From JAJTHC01 sp044358835 (lineage in GTDB: Bacteria > Cyanobacteriota > Vampirovibrionia > Vampirovibrionales > JAJTHC01), in the NCBI GenBank assembly GCA_044358835.1, contig JBIKNF010000008.1:22664-86663 (forward strand): a DNA stretch of 64,000 nt, in the 5' to 3' direction. Both the position numbers and the translations under genes were made by a program. Positions 44,210-52,884 of the stretch are shown piece by piece. Under the pieces are notes generated by a model. That model made no database searches. It worked only from the letters and a program-made list of their open reading frames with translations, and was not told the DNA's origin. Within the stretch, counting starts at the first letter, position 1; each line of letters begins with the position of its first letter.

Positions 44210-44381
44210 AGCCCCATTTTAAAAGAATCGTCTTAGAAAGGCAAGTGAGACTTTCCCCAAGGTCATTTTTGATTGAAACGGGCTCTAATTGTGTACGATT
44301 TTGCCTGCGTCAAGCAAGCTTGAAGCTTTCACGCCCTTTCACTTGCATGATCCTACCCTTTCACCCCTGCCCTATTTCTGC

Positions 44382-44393
44382 TATGCTAAACCC
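44382..44393 (+). promoter_or_regulatory. -10 box directly before rqcH start
   Basis: TATGCT (44382-44387) followed by six bases and then ATG at 44394, with no ribosome binding site. Transcript start would fall on or next to the ATG, so translation is probably leaderless. Confidence 0.4.
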
Positions 44394-46193
44394 ATGAAAA
44401 ACACCCACCCACGCCCCCAACCGCTCGATGCACTAAGCACTCAGCATGCGGTGCAAGAACTGCATGCGCTATTTTGTGGAGCAAAGGTGCAAAAAATAAA
44501 CCAATACAGCCCCACCGATTTTTCCTTCCACTTGTGGCAACCCAACCCCGACTCTCGCCCTGAACTGGAACGAGGCGTCTTATACATTTGCTTGCACAAG
44601 CAAACGCCCTTTTTCGCCTTGCTTACCCCCCACGAACTGCAAGAACTCTTCCCCACCGCCACGTTTCAAAGCCCCCTGTTATTAAGCTTGCGTAAATACG
44701 TGCAAGGCGCTCGCTTAGATTCTGCCCAAAGCATTGATGGAGAACCCGCCTTTCGCCTTGACTTTCACTACACTACGGAACTGGGCTTTCGCGCTTCGCT
44801 GACGCTTGTGGTGGAAATGATTGGCAAATATAGTAACGTCTTTTTACTAGAAGGTGAAACGCAAAAAGTGCTCAGCTTGCTTAATGTGGTGACTCCTGAA
44901 CAAAGTCAGCTTCGCCCCCTTCAAGTGGGCAGTTCCTATCGGCTTCCACCGCGTCCACAGGGGCATACACCGTGGCTGGATTTAGATCTCGACGCCTTGT
45001 GGAAGCCCATGCAAGCGCCCTATTCCGCCGCACAGGCGTTTGAATCGATTAAAGCGGTGGGCTGGGGTATTGCCAAAACCATGGCCCTGCCCTTACTTAA
45101 GCGAGTCGATTGCTATGACGACGCGCGTGAGGCATTGCGAAACTGGCAACAGCATCCACAGGGGGTGCTGTTTTACGACGATGACGGCGCCTTGACAGGC
45201 TTTCACGGGGTGAATTATACGGGGAAAGGCCAAGTGGTTGGTTCTTTTTTACAGGCCATTAGTGTGTATTATGCGTCATGCAAACGCCAGAAGTTGTGGG
45301 AAGACGCGCGTCAACACTTGCGTAAACCGCTCATGAAGAAGCTCCACCTGCTTGAAAAAGGCGTGGCGCAGTTAAACACCCATGTGCTGAACCGTCAAAC
45401 ACTAGAAGAACTTCAAGCCAAGGGGGATGTGTTAATGACACTGTATAGCATGCGTTATTTTACCCATGCCAAACCCTTTGAAAATACCTTTACGCCAGAT
45501 GTTAATCCCCTCACGGGGCATCGGGGTGAAGCGGTGGATGTAGACGTGAAAAAAACGTGGCTTGAAAATGCCCAAGCCTATTACCGTTTGGTGCAAAAGG
45601 CCAAGGGTCGGCAGGCGTTTGTTGAAGAAGAACGCTTGCGGTTGGAAAATGCCATGGCGTTTTACAAGTCTCTGGCCGTTTTGTTAGAAAACGCCGAATC
45701 GAGGGAAGATCTTCACGCCCTGCAAGTCGATTGGCAAGAAGCCGGCCTGCTTAAAGCGCCCTTATTGAAGGGACGCAAAGGCAAGGCCACGCCTAAAACG
45801 CTGGCAGAAGAGGCGGGGCTTTTAAAGCTCACGAGCCCAGAAGGCTTGGTGATTTGGGTAGGCAAAAGCAGTAAAGCCAACGGGCAGTTGATTCAGAAGC
45901 AGTTGCGCCCCAAAGATTGGTGGGTGCATGTGGCCGAAGGCTTGTCAGGGTCTCATGTGGTGGTGAAAGTGCATGGCACGCCGTGGGCGGATGCACCTAG
46001 CCTGCCGTTGCCTACGTTGGCCATGGCAACGGCGTTGGCGGCATGGTATTCAGAAGCACGGCATAGTGTGAAAGTGCCTGTGTTGTACACACGGGGCAAG
46101 TATGTTCGCCCCATTCCGCAGTCTTGGGCGGGGCATGTGAACTATTCGCATGAAACTGCGGTGGTCATCACCCCTCAAAAAGACGGGTTTTAG
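44394..46193 (+). CDS. rqcH: RqcH/NFACT family ribosome quality-control protein
   Basis: Bacterial Rqc2 homologue that binds obstructed 50S subunits and drives alanine tailing of stalled chains; older annotations call it fibronectin-binding protein A. From the ATG at 44394 it has 599 residues: NFACT-N (with PLDALSTQHAVQELHAL, the counterpart of the usual FDG start), helix-hairpin-helix, a coiled-coil arm (about 320-450), and NFACT-R near the C-terminus (LVIWVGKSSKANGQLI, WWVHVAEGLSGSHVVVKV). A TTG start at 44289 would add 35 unconserved residues and is rejected. The tail is convergent with the sugar operon. Confidence 0.9.
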   Translation: MKNTHPRPQPLDALSTQHAVQELHALFCGAKVQKINQYSPTDFSFHLWQPNPDSRPELERGVLYICLHKQTPFFALLTPHELQELFPTATFQSPLLLSLRKYVQGARLDSAQSIDGEPAFRLDFHYTTELGFRASLTLVVEMIGKYSNVFLLEGETQKVLSLLNVVTPEQSQLRPLQVGSSYRLPPRPQGHTPWLDLDLDALWKPMQAPYSAAQAFESIKAVGWGIAKTMALPLLKRVDCYDDAREALRNWQQHPQGVLFYDDDGALTGFHGVNYTGKGQVVGSFLQAISVYYASCKRQKLWEDARQHLRKPLMKKLHLLEKGVAQLNTHVLNRQTLEELQAKGDVLMTLYSMRYFTHAKPFENTFTPDVNPLTGHRGEAVDVDVKKTWLENAQAYYRLVQKAKGRQAFVEEERLRLENAMAFYKSLAVLLENAESREDLHALQVDWQEAGLLKAPLLKGRKGKATPKTLAEEAGLLKLTSPEGLVIWVGKSSKANGQLIQKQLRPKDWWVHVAEGLSGSHVVVKVHGTPWADAPSLPLPTLAMATALAAWYSEARHSVKVPVLYTRGKYVRPIPQSWAGHVNYSHETAVVITPQKDGF

Positions 46194-46218
46194 GCGCCTA
46201 ACCCAGTGACTAAGTGTT

Positions 46219-47070
46219 TTAAAAGCCACGCAGTTTATTTTGCAGACGCTCTTCTTTTGTTTTTTTCTGACTAATGTAACGGTGCCAAAGCCAACGTAAG
46301 GTTAATGACACAACACGAATGGGCGAAAGAGCCTTTGGCGTTTCAAGTCCCATGGCCGCAGGGAGGGCTTGCGTCGTTTTGATAAAGGCCGTCAACTGTG
46401 TTTCAAAGTTTGCCACATAGTTTGTGTAATCACTGATATAGGCTTCGATGCCTTCGGGTGTTACGATGCGTACGTCCGCACCACAGAGCTGAGCTTCATC
46501 AAGCAAGGCAGAACACGCGTCATAGGAATACAAGACCCGTGTGCGACGGAGCAAATCTGCCAGTTCTGTTCGAATGGTGGGCCAGTTCATGGTAATTTCT
46601 ACAAGCCCTTCGGTTTCGGGGGCGTTTCGACACTTACCCCCCTTGTGAACGAAGCTGAAATCTTCGGTTTTGGGTTGGCCGTCGTTGTAAAACAGCGACG
46701 CATCAATCCACGGTACGGTTAGTACGGGGACTTCTGGATAAAAGGCCCGTGTGTAGCTAAAAATGGTTTCGCTCGGGTGATACTGGCTTGCACCAGCGAT
46801 CTTACCAGGGTAATACAGTACATAGCGAACGACGCGTGCAACTTGTAGCGGATTCCCACAAACAATTTCAGGATAAATCACTACCGCTTCAGCTTGAAGC
46901 TCAGGTGTCAGATGTTCCAAATAGCGGTATTGGGACTGGTAGGGCTTGCCTGAATAGAGATATACTTCAAAACCACGCGCCATTAAAGCATCCGCAAGCA
47001 AGTGAAGGACACGGACTCCGTTGCTCCGCGAGAATGTGGGCGTCCAGATGATATAGGGTCGTTTATTCAT
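46219..47070 (-). CDS. Putative glycosyltransferase, last gene of sugar operon
   Basis: 283 residues. The start IIWTPTFSRSNGVRVLHLLADALMARGFEVYLY has the nucleotide-sugar transferase look of GT-B enzymes that find a Gly-rich first loop. A later region, FSYTRAFYPEVPVLTVPWID and LYSYDACSALLDEAQLCGADV, fits a GT1/GT4-like C-terminal domain (position of the donor-binding Glu-rich motif). It is short for a full GT-B fold and I cannot name the acceptor or donor. The start codon overlaps the stop of the GT2 gene (ATGA). Most likely it transfers one residue of the surface polysaccharide. Confidence 0.65.
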   Translation of the reverse strand: MNKRPYIIWTPTFSRSNGVRVLHLLADALMARGFEVYLYSGKPYQSQYRYLEHLTPELQAEAVVIYPEIVCGNPLQVARVVRYVLYYPGKIAGASQYHPSETIFSYTRAFYPEVPVLTVPWIDASLFYNDGQPKTEDFSFVHKGGKCRNAPETEGLVEITMNWPTIRTELADLLRRTRVLYSYDACSALLDEAQLCGADVRIVTPEGIEAYISDYTNYVANFETQLTAFIKTTQALPAAMGLETPKALSPIRVVSLTLRWLWHRYISQKKTKEERLQNKLRGF

Positions 47071-48110
47071 GGAGTCTCTACCACGTGGTTATTCGACTTT
47101 AAAGTATTATTGGGTTGTTTGGATGTCCGCAGAAACCACCTTTTATCCCATAACTTGATCTTGTATTTATGATTTAAAATAATTTTAAAGACTTTTTTAT
47201 CCCACGTCCATGAGAAAGGTAACATGAAATAAATGACGTAAAGAATTGAGAAGAGGTAACGTTTTTTTGGGTAAAACGACAAATTAGCCCATACGGTTGC
47301 TATGTTCCATTCAGGGCAAGAGCCCATACGGTGTGAGGTTTCTAGCAAACGTTGACTATTAAAACAAGGTGAACCATTATCGATGCGGAGCGTATCGATG
47401 ATATGACGTTTTAAGGCGATGTCATTAAATAAGGGCAGGGCATTAAGAAACCCCACTTGCCAAAACAAGGAAGCCATCAAGGGGTGTTTATCCTCGTTTA
47501 GCCCTCGCACATAGGAGCTTTCATCACAGGTGGGTACCATGCGGACAATCCAATGATCTAACACCTCAATCTGTTTGTGATGGTTGAACAAATAAGCCAC
47601 AGGCGCTAACTGCGGGAACATGGTCGAAATGTTCCATGCCATATTGACTATCACGGTAGTGGTGAGGTGTTCTGTCTTATAAATCGTAGAAGGTACAAAA
47701 GTCATTTGTCCCACAAGCTGAGCCAAGCTTTCCTTCGGATTGAGGTAGTTGGCCACTACAATAGCATCCGCCCCATTGGCCATGGCAACTTCGACGGCAT
47801 GCCAGTGGCTGAAATCAAATTCATCATCATCGCACAAGACCCATACATACTCGGCTGTAGCGATCTCAAAGGCTCGCATGACATTGGCATTTCCGCCAAT
47901 GTTACGATTGTGAATAATATGCTTGATGTTGGAAAATTGCTCGCAGTATGTGTTAATCAACTCAGTACTACCATCGGTGGAGCGATTGTTGAGAATAGTC
48001 AGTGGCAGGGAACGGACGGGGGATTTTTCCGCAAACAAGGACTCAAGGGTGACCTGCAAATGCTCTTTTCGGTTGTAGGTGGGTATAAAAATTTCTAAAC
48101 GTTCTTTCAT
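47067..48110 (-). CDS. GT2-family glycosyltransferase
   Basis: 347 residues. GT-A fold, family 2: the nucleotide-binding start LEIFIPTYNRKEHLQVTLESL, the LNNRSTDGSTELI element and the metal-binding CDDDEFDF motif (about 97-104). A basic, aromatic C-terminal part (FSILYVIYFMLPFSWTW) may bind the membrane. I use the ATG at 48110, which overlaps the epimerase stop (TAATG) and has AAAGGA upstream. A truncated relative of its N-terminus survives at 49174-49272. Probably adds a sugar in O-antigen-type repeat-unit assembly. Confidence 0.88.
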   Translation of the reverse strand: MKERLEIFIPTYNRKEHLQVTLESLFAEKSPVRSLPLTILNNRSTDGSTELINTYCEQFSNIKHIIHNRNIGGNANVMRAFEIATAEYVWVLCDDDEFDFSHWHAVEVAMANGADAIVVANYLNPKESLAQLVGQMTFVPSTIYKTEHLTTTVIVNMAWNISTMFPQLAPVAYLFNHHKQIEVLDHWIVRMVPTCDESSYVRGLNEDKHPLMASLFWQVGFLNALPLFNDIALKRHIIDTLRIDNGSPCFNSQRLLETSHRMGSCPEWNIATVWANLSFYPKKRYLFSILYVIYFMLPFSWTWDKKVFKIILNHKYKIKLWDKRWFLRTSKQPNNTLKSNNHVVETP

Positions 48111-49174
48111 TACTGATGTTCCTTTTCCCATAAAAAGCTGTTAATTGTTCGTTTAAAACCTTCTTCTTCTTGGATAAGGGGTTGCCAACCAAGTTTTTTA
48201 AGTTTGTTGATGCAAAGCATTCCATGTGTCGATTGGCTACTAGGTGTCATATTGGCTAAGGCCTCGGTATCAAATTCAACCGTTAAATGTGTTTTTCCAG
48301 AAGCTTTAATAATTACTTTAGCAAGATCTAAAATACTTAGTTCATAACTATTGCCGACATTGTAGGCCTGAGCATTTTCACCGTTTAATAAAACGGTGAA
48401 ATATCCTTTTACAGCATCAGCTAAATAAATGAAGGAACGACAAGCTTCTCCCTTACTTTTTAAGTAGATATTTTGGTCATTGACAACAGAGGCTACAAAA
48501 CTTGTGAATGCACGTCCATCATCAAAGCTAAATCCTGGGCCATAGGTGTGAGAGGGACGAACAATTTTTACAGGAACCCCATGTTGGTGGTGATAAGCAA
48601 CACACAGTGTTTCTCCCAAACGTTTACTTTCGCCGTAAGAGTTCCTAACATATAAAGGATCCAAGCGGCCATAGTCTTGCTCAGAAACGAGTGAGCTTTT
48701 TTCAAAAATATCACCGTACACCTCACCAGTACTGAAAAACAACATGCTTTCTATGGATTTTTGATGAGCTAATTGTAGTAAGTGATTTGTTCCGAGCGTA
48801 TTGGCATTAATGGTTCCAACTGGATCAGAAAAGAAAAATTTGGGACTTGCTTGACTGGCCGCATGAATAATAAAATCGACACTTTCTGTTATGTGGAGAG
48901 GAGCAGAAACATCTTGAACAATAAATACTAAGTCATTTGAATCAGGGTAATCCTTAAAACGTTCTTGTGCTTTGTCCCAATTTCGGACCAAGGCAAGAAT
49001 CTTCGATTTTTTAGAAAAACGATGGCGATTAGCATACAATAGCGTCTCGACCATGTACGCTGGGAGAAATCCGTTAGCACCAGAGATAAGAATGGTTTTT
49101 CCTTCAAACTTCTCCCAGTTAATAGAAGAATCAGAGAGAATGTAGTTTAAATCGGACGTAATAAAAGGATTCAT
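48110..49174 (-). CDS. NAD-dependent epimerase/dehydratase (extended SDR)
   Basis: 354 residues of the extended SDR family that modify nucleotide sugars. Cofactor motif ILISGANGFLPAYMV (about 27-41), then the catalytic FFSTGEVYG, and YGESK (Tyr-x3-Lys) about residues 184-188; SHTYGPGF is substrate-binding. Closest in pattern to UDP-glucuronate decarboxylase/dTDP-glucose dehydratase-like proteins, but the substrate is not clear. The gene looks more AT-rich than its neighbours. Its ATG overlaps the stop of the 32-codon relic (TGATG), and its stop overlaps the GT2 start, so it is translationally linked on both sides. Confidence 0.85.
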   Translation of the reverse strand: MNPFITSDLNYILSDSSINWEKFEGKTILISGANGFLPAYMVETLLYANRHRFSKKSKILALVRNWDKAQERFKDYPDSNDLVFIVQDVSAPLHITESVDFIIHAASQASPKFFFSDPVGTINANTLGTNHLLQLAHQKSIESMLFFSTGEVYGDIFEKSSLVSEQDYGRLDPLYVRNSYGESKRLGETLCVAYHHQHGVPVKIVRPSHTYGPGFSFDDGRAFTSFVASVVNDQNIYLKSKGEACRSFIYLADAVKGYFTVLLNGENAQAYNVGNSYELSILDLAKVIIKASGKTHLTVEFDTEALANMTPSSQSTHGMLCINKLKKLGWQPLIQEEEGFKRTINSFLWEKEHQ

Positions 49175-49272
49175 CAGTTATATTCCTTTCGAGCAAAGAA
49201 GCGGATTTTTTTTAAATGTTCTTTACGGTTGTAAGTAGTGAGTATCAGTTCTAGCTGTTCAGTGTTAAGCAT
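49174..49272 (-). pseudogene. 32-codon relic of a GT2 glycosyltransferase gene
   Basis: A short reading frame starts ATG at 49272, overlapping the stop of the ThDP gene (TAATG), and ends TGA at 49174, overlapping the epimerase start (TGATG). Its product contains ELILTTYNRKEHLKKI, which matches the start of the intact GT2 protein nearby (EIFIPTYNRKEHLQVT), also at DNA level (49216-49262 against 48057-48105). The rest of the domain, including the Asp-rich site, is gone. It is probably the scar of a deleted or swapped glycosyltransferase gene, kept in frame by its role in translational coupling. Confidence 0.75.
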
Positions 49273-51089
49273 TATTTGTCTCCTTCTGAAGAGGCTGAAC
49301 CCCAGCAGTGCGCTTCAAACTCCGCGCGATCTAAAAATGGGGCCATGTCTTCCAGCGAGGGGGAGACCATGCTGCCATCAGGGAGCTGGCGAGCGGAAAG
49401 TTTGGGACTGAAGCTGTACTCTGAATCCACCACCACTTCGCAGACCATCGGCCCTTCGCTAGCGAGTACCTCAAGCAAACGCTCACGCAAGTCTTCAGCA
49501 TCTTGAATACAGCAAGCAGGGAGTCCAAAAGCCTGGGCGACTTTGACAAAATCAGGCACGCTCACGCCACTACAGGCGGAAGAAGCCGTCATTCGGCCCT
49601 TGAAAAAATTTCGCTGGGTGTTTTTAATCGAAGCGTAGCCGCCGTTTTGAATGATAAAGAGTTTAATGGGCAATTGGTGATACCGCAACGTTTCAAGCTC
49701 CTGAAGGTTCATCATAATAGAACCATCCCCCGAAAGGCAAATCACGGGGCGGCCTTTGGCTTCTAAGGCAACACCAATGGCAGCAGGTAAATCATAGCCC
49801 ATCGAAGCGTTGCCCGAATTAAGCAAAAAGCGTTGCCCCGCCTTTACTTGAGCCGTTTGAAAGCTACACACACAGGCGGAGCCATTGGCCATCACCCAAA
49901 TGGCGTTTTCAGGCGTTGCCTCAGAAAGGGTTCGCACGAAGTGATAGGGATTAAGCAAGTTGGCATCGCTTTGTTGATATTCGGGGGTGTTGGCGTGGGC
50001 AAAGCGATCTTTGCAGGCTTGGCACCAGCGAATCCAGTCGGGGGTGGCGTGAGCGGGCATCGCCAAAAGCAAGGCGGGCAGAAAGTCCGCCAAGTCCGCA
50101 TGAATGGGCAAATCAGGGACTACGGTGGGCTTTTTCAGCTCTGCTTCGTCGATATCCACCACAATTTTAAAAGCGTTTTTGGCGTAATTTTCATAGTTGT
50201 AACTGACTTGACGAATGTTGTTTCGCGTTCCTAAACACAGCACGACATCCGCATTTTGAAGGGCAAAGTTGCCTGCTCGCTGCCCAATCGTACCGATGCG
50301 TCCTGCAAACAGCGGGTGATCTTCACTCAGCACGTCCATACCGTTAAAAGTCGTTACCACGGGAATTTGGAGGCTTTCTAGCAAGGTGGCAAAAGTCGAT
50401 TCTTGCTTGGAAAGCCGAATCCCATGCCCTGCCACAATCAAAGGACGCTTGGCTTGCAGCAAGCGAGCCAGCACGGCGTCCATCGGAAGGCTTGCCGTGT
50501 TGGCCGCGGGGGGCGTAAAAGCAGGCAATGTATCGGGATCAATCATAGCACCTTGCACGTTTAGCGGAATATCCAACCACACAGGGCCAAAGCGTCCGTG
50601 GGTGGCTTCGCAGATGGCTTTGTCTAAGTGGTAACGAATCTGTTGAGGATCTGTTACCATCACGGCATATTTGCTGAGGGGTGAAACAAGGCGGATGATA
50701 TCGACTTCCTGATCGCCCAGCTGACGCAAGGGAACTTCGGGATGCGTTTGCTTGAATGAGGCCAATGTGGTACTGTATTTCACTTGCCCTGAAAGATACA
50801 GAACAGGTACGGAATCGGTCCATTGACCAAACACGCCATTAAGGGTGTTAATCCCTCCTGGGCCAGTGGTTACGTTGACCACCGCCAAACGTTGGTTTAC
50901 TCGGGCGTAGCCTTCGGCGGCAATGGCACAGGCTTGTTCGTGGTGATTGGCCATGTACGAAAGGTGTTGGCCCAAGCTGTCGTTTAGGTGCATGGCTCCG
51001 CCGCCAGAAACCATAAAAACATGCTCAACACCATGCACTTCTTTTAAGCGCTGGGCAATGTAATCGGAAACTTTCAGCAAAGGGGCCAT
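49272..51089 (-). CDS. ThDP-dependent enzyme, acetolactate-synthase-like
   Basis: 605 residues with three ThDP-enzyme domains: Pyr domain with the catalytic Glu in HHEQACAIAAEGYAR (about 49), a central domain, and the PP domain with the ThDP/Mg motif GDGSIMMNLQELETL...QNGGY (about 440-470). It is more like the acetolactate synthase/pyruvate oxidase group than transketolase. In a CDP-dideoxysugar operon the known analogue is YerE of Yersinia, which adds an acetyl unit from pyruvate to C-4 of a CDP-3,6-dideoxy-4-ketohexose; that role here is an inference. A housekeeping ilvB role is less likely because no small subunit (ilvN) or ilvC is adjacent. Ribosome binding site AAAGGA. Confidence 0.82.
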   Translation of the reverse strand: MAPLLKVSDYIAQRLKEVHGVEHVFMVSGGGAMHLNDSLGQHLSYMANHHEQACAIAAEGYARVNQRLAVVNVTTGPGGINTLNGVFGQWTDSVPVLYLSGQVKYSTTLASFKQTHPEVPLRQLGDQEVDIIRLVSPLSKYAVMVTDPQQIRYHLDKAICEATHGRFGPVWLDIPLNVQGAMIDPDTLPAFTPPAANTASLPMDAVLARLLQAKRPLIVAGHGIRLSKQESTFATLLESLQIPVVTTFNGMDVLSEDHPLFAGRIGTIGQRAGNFALQNADVVLCLGTRNNIRQVSYNYENYAKNAFKIVVDIDEAELKKPTVVPDLPIHADLADFLPALLLAMPAHATPDWIRWCQACKDRFAHANTPEYQQSDANLLNPYHFVRTLSEATPENAIWVMANGSACVCSFQTAQVKAGQRFLLNSGNASMGYDLPAAIGVALEAKGRPVICLSGDGSIMMNLQELETLRYHQLPIKLFIIQNGGYASIKNTQRNFFKGRMTASSACSGVSVPDFVKVAQAFGLPACCIQDAEDLRERLLEVLASEGPMVCEVVVDSEYSFSPKLSARQLPDGSMVSPSLEDMAPFLDRAEFEAHCWGSASSEGDK

Positions 51090-51142
51090 GGGAAATCCTT
51101 TATACCAACATCAAAACGTTGTAAAAATAGGCTAAAAATAGA

Positions 51143-52231
51143 CTAGACGACCAATGACGGAGTCGTTTCAAGCCATTTTTCCAATCGAAGCTGTGCCGTT
51201 TTAGGTGACATGTCTGTAATTTTGACGGCTTTAAAGTCATCAGTCAACATAACCAGTGCCAAGCCTTTACCCGTGTTCTTTTTATCTTGCCCCATGGCTG
51301 AAACGGCTTTGGCCACATCAAAACGAACCGCACGACTTTCGGGCTGTAAAATCGGCATAAGAATCTGCTTTCGAACAAAGGCCTCGTTTTCAACTGAAAG
51401 TAATCCGCGTTCTTTGGCTTCCTGATTGGCTAAAATCATGCCCAGCACAACTGCTTGACCATGAGACATAGCAAACTCGCAGGCACTTTCAATGGCATGA
51501 CCAAAGCAATGACCATAATTCAATAAATTGCGACGCCCTGTATCAAACTCGTCTTCTTCAATATAGGCTTTTTTGATCGCCAAACAGGCCTGAGATCGTT
51601 TCAAAATGGCCGAAGGCTCTTTGGCATCAAGTGCGGGTAAATCCGCCAGTAATGCCTGTGTTGATTCTTCTCCATCAAGTAAGTGTAATTTAGCCATTTC
51701 TCCCACGCCTGAGTAATAATCGTAGGTACTCAGCGTGTTCAAAAAGCCAGGATAAAGATGAATAGTCGAAGGCGGGTAGAATGTACCGACCAAGTTTTTA
51801 TATTGTTTGAAGTTCAGTGACGTTTTGGCACCAATGCAACTATCTACTTGAGCTAAAAATGTAGTAGGTACAAAAATCCAATGCACCCCTCGATACAAAG
51901 AAGAGGCCACAAATCCAGTAATGTCTTGAATAATTCCCCCGCCAATGGAAACCAAGTTAAGATTTTTTCGAGGAGCATACTGCATGATACGTTCATATAA
52001 ATGACAGACCGAATCGATGGTTTTTAAGGATTCTTCGGCCGATTGCAGAATTACACGTTCATTAGGCAGGGCCGCTAACGTGCTATGCTGATGTAACTGC
52101 CATACTTGTTTGTCCACAATAAACACAGCATTTTCAAGTGCGGCGAGCTTCGTGACAAACGCGGGGGTTTCTTCAAATAACACGGTGTAAGATTTGATAT
52201 TGGATTGTATGGTTAAGGGATTTAAACGCAT
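51143..52231 (-). CDS. 3-dehydroquinate-synthase-like sugar phosphate cyclase
   Basis: 362 residues of the dehydroquinate synthase/sugar phosphate cyclase family. NAD-binding GGGIIQDITGFVASSLYRG (about 97-115), VPTTFLAQVDSCIGAKTS (about 121-138) and KNLVGTFYPP are clear. Metal ligands appear kept: Glu in GEMAKLHLL, and His in LLNYGHCFGHAIE and downstream His. Several positions differ from AroB (DSCIGAKTSLNF instead of DSSVGGKTGVNH). Position inside a surface-sugar operon and these changes suggest a cyclase for a special sugar or cyclitol rather than the shikimate pathway, though AroB cannot be excluded. Starts with GGAGG eight bases upstream and overlaps the SDR end by ten bases. Confidence 0.78.
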   Translation of the reverse strand: MRLNPLTIQSNIKSYTVLFEETPAFVTKLAALENAVFIVDKQVWQLHQHSTLAALPNERVILQSAEESLKTIDSVCHLYERIMQYAPRKNLNLVSIGGGIIQDITGFVASSLYRGVHWIFVPTTFLAQVDSCIGAKTSLNFKQYKNLVGTFYPPSTIHLYPGFLNTLSTYDYYSGVGEMAKLHLLDGEESTQALLADLPALDAKEPSAILKRSQACLAIKKAYIEEDEFDTGRRNLLNYGHCFGHAIESACEFAMSHGQAVVLGMILANQEAKERGLLSVENEAFVRKQILMPILQPESRAVRFDVAKAVSAMGQDKKNTGKGLALVMLTDDFKAVKITDMSPKTAQLRLEKWLETTPSLVV

Positions 52232-52884
52232 GAAAAACCTCCATCTACAAAAAGCGTTTGCCCTGTTGTAAAGGTATTGGCGGGGCCAGCTAAGAAAAAG
52301 ACGGCTTCTGCAATTTCTGAAGGCGAAGCTAGACGCTGTAATGGGAGCGCAGAAGTCAAGCGATTGAGTTGTTCAGGTGTATTGTTTTGATAGGTCATTT
52401 CAGTGCCTACAAACCCAGGAGCAACGGCATTCACCAACACCCCATAGGGTGCCAATTCAACAGCCGTAGCAGTGGTTAAACCTGTTAAGCCTGCTTTAAC
52501 CATGGAATACAACAGTCGTTTTTCTTTAGAAAATGAGGCCCAAATCGAGGTAAGATTTACAATGCGCCCTGATCGTTGAGCCTTCATTCGAGGCGCAACT
52601 GCTTGAATGAGCGTCAATGCCGAAAGCAAGTTCACTTGAAGCATATGGTGGATTTGTTCGGTGTTTACATCGGCCAAGCCACCAAGCTCATTGATGCCAG
52701 CATTATTAATTAGCACATCAATGGTGTCAGGGAGCCCCGCCGTATAAGCATTGATGGAGGAGGGATCCGCCAAATCTAACTCGAAACGGGTGGGTGTGAG
52801 TACCTCGTACCCACGGTCTTTAAAGCATTGGGTAATGGCTAAGCCAATCCCCCGAGACGCCCCCGTAATGAGTGCTTTAGGCAT
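52222..52884 (-). CDS. Short-chain dehydrogenase/reductase (classical SDR)
   Basis: 220 residues from the ATG at 52884. Classical SDR motifs: ALITGASRGIGLAI (cofactor, about 4-17), NNAGIN, catalytic Ser in LTSIWAS and YSMVK (Tyr-x3-Lys), then VNAVAPGFVGTEM and the closing DGGF. An upstream in-frame ATG at 52902 lies inside the aldolase gene and is less likely. GGGGG precedes the chosen start, which overlaps the aldolase stop by eight bases. Resembles 3-oxoacyl reductase-like (FabG-type) SDRs; its substrate is probably an intermediate made by the aldolase or cyclase next to it. Confidence 0.85.
   Translation of the reverse strand: MPKALITGASRGIGLAITQCFKDRGYEVLTPTRFELDLADPSSINAYTAGLPDTIDVLINNAGINELGGLADVNTEQIHHMLQVNLLSALTLIQAVAPRMKAQRSGRIVNLTSIWASFSKEKRLLYSMVKAGLTGLTTATAVELAPYGVLVNAVAPGFVGTEMTYQNNTPEQLNRLTSALPLQRLASPSEIAEAVFFLAGPANTFTTGQTLFVDGGFSCV

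Noticed and set aside
44289..44393. TTG start 35 codons upstream of rqcH
   Set aside because: The added residues are unconserved, have no ribosome binding site, and include the probable -10 box.
49272..51089. Housekeeping acetolactate synthase (ilvB)
   Set aside because: No ilvN, ilvC or ilvD is adjacent, and the gene is embedded in and coupled to the sugar operon. Kept only as an alternative.
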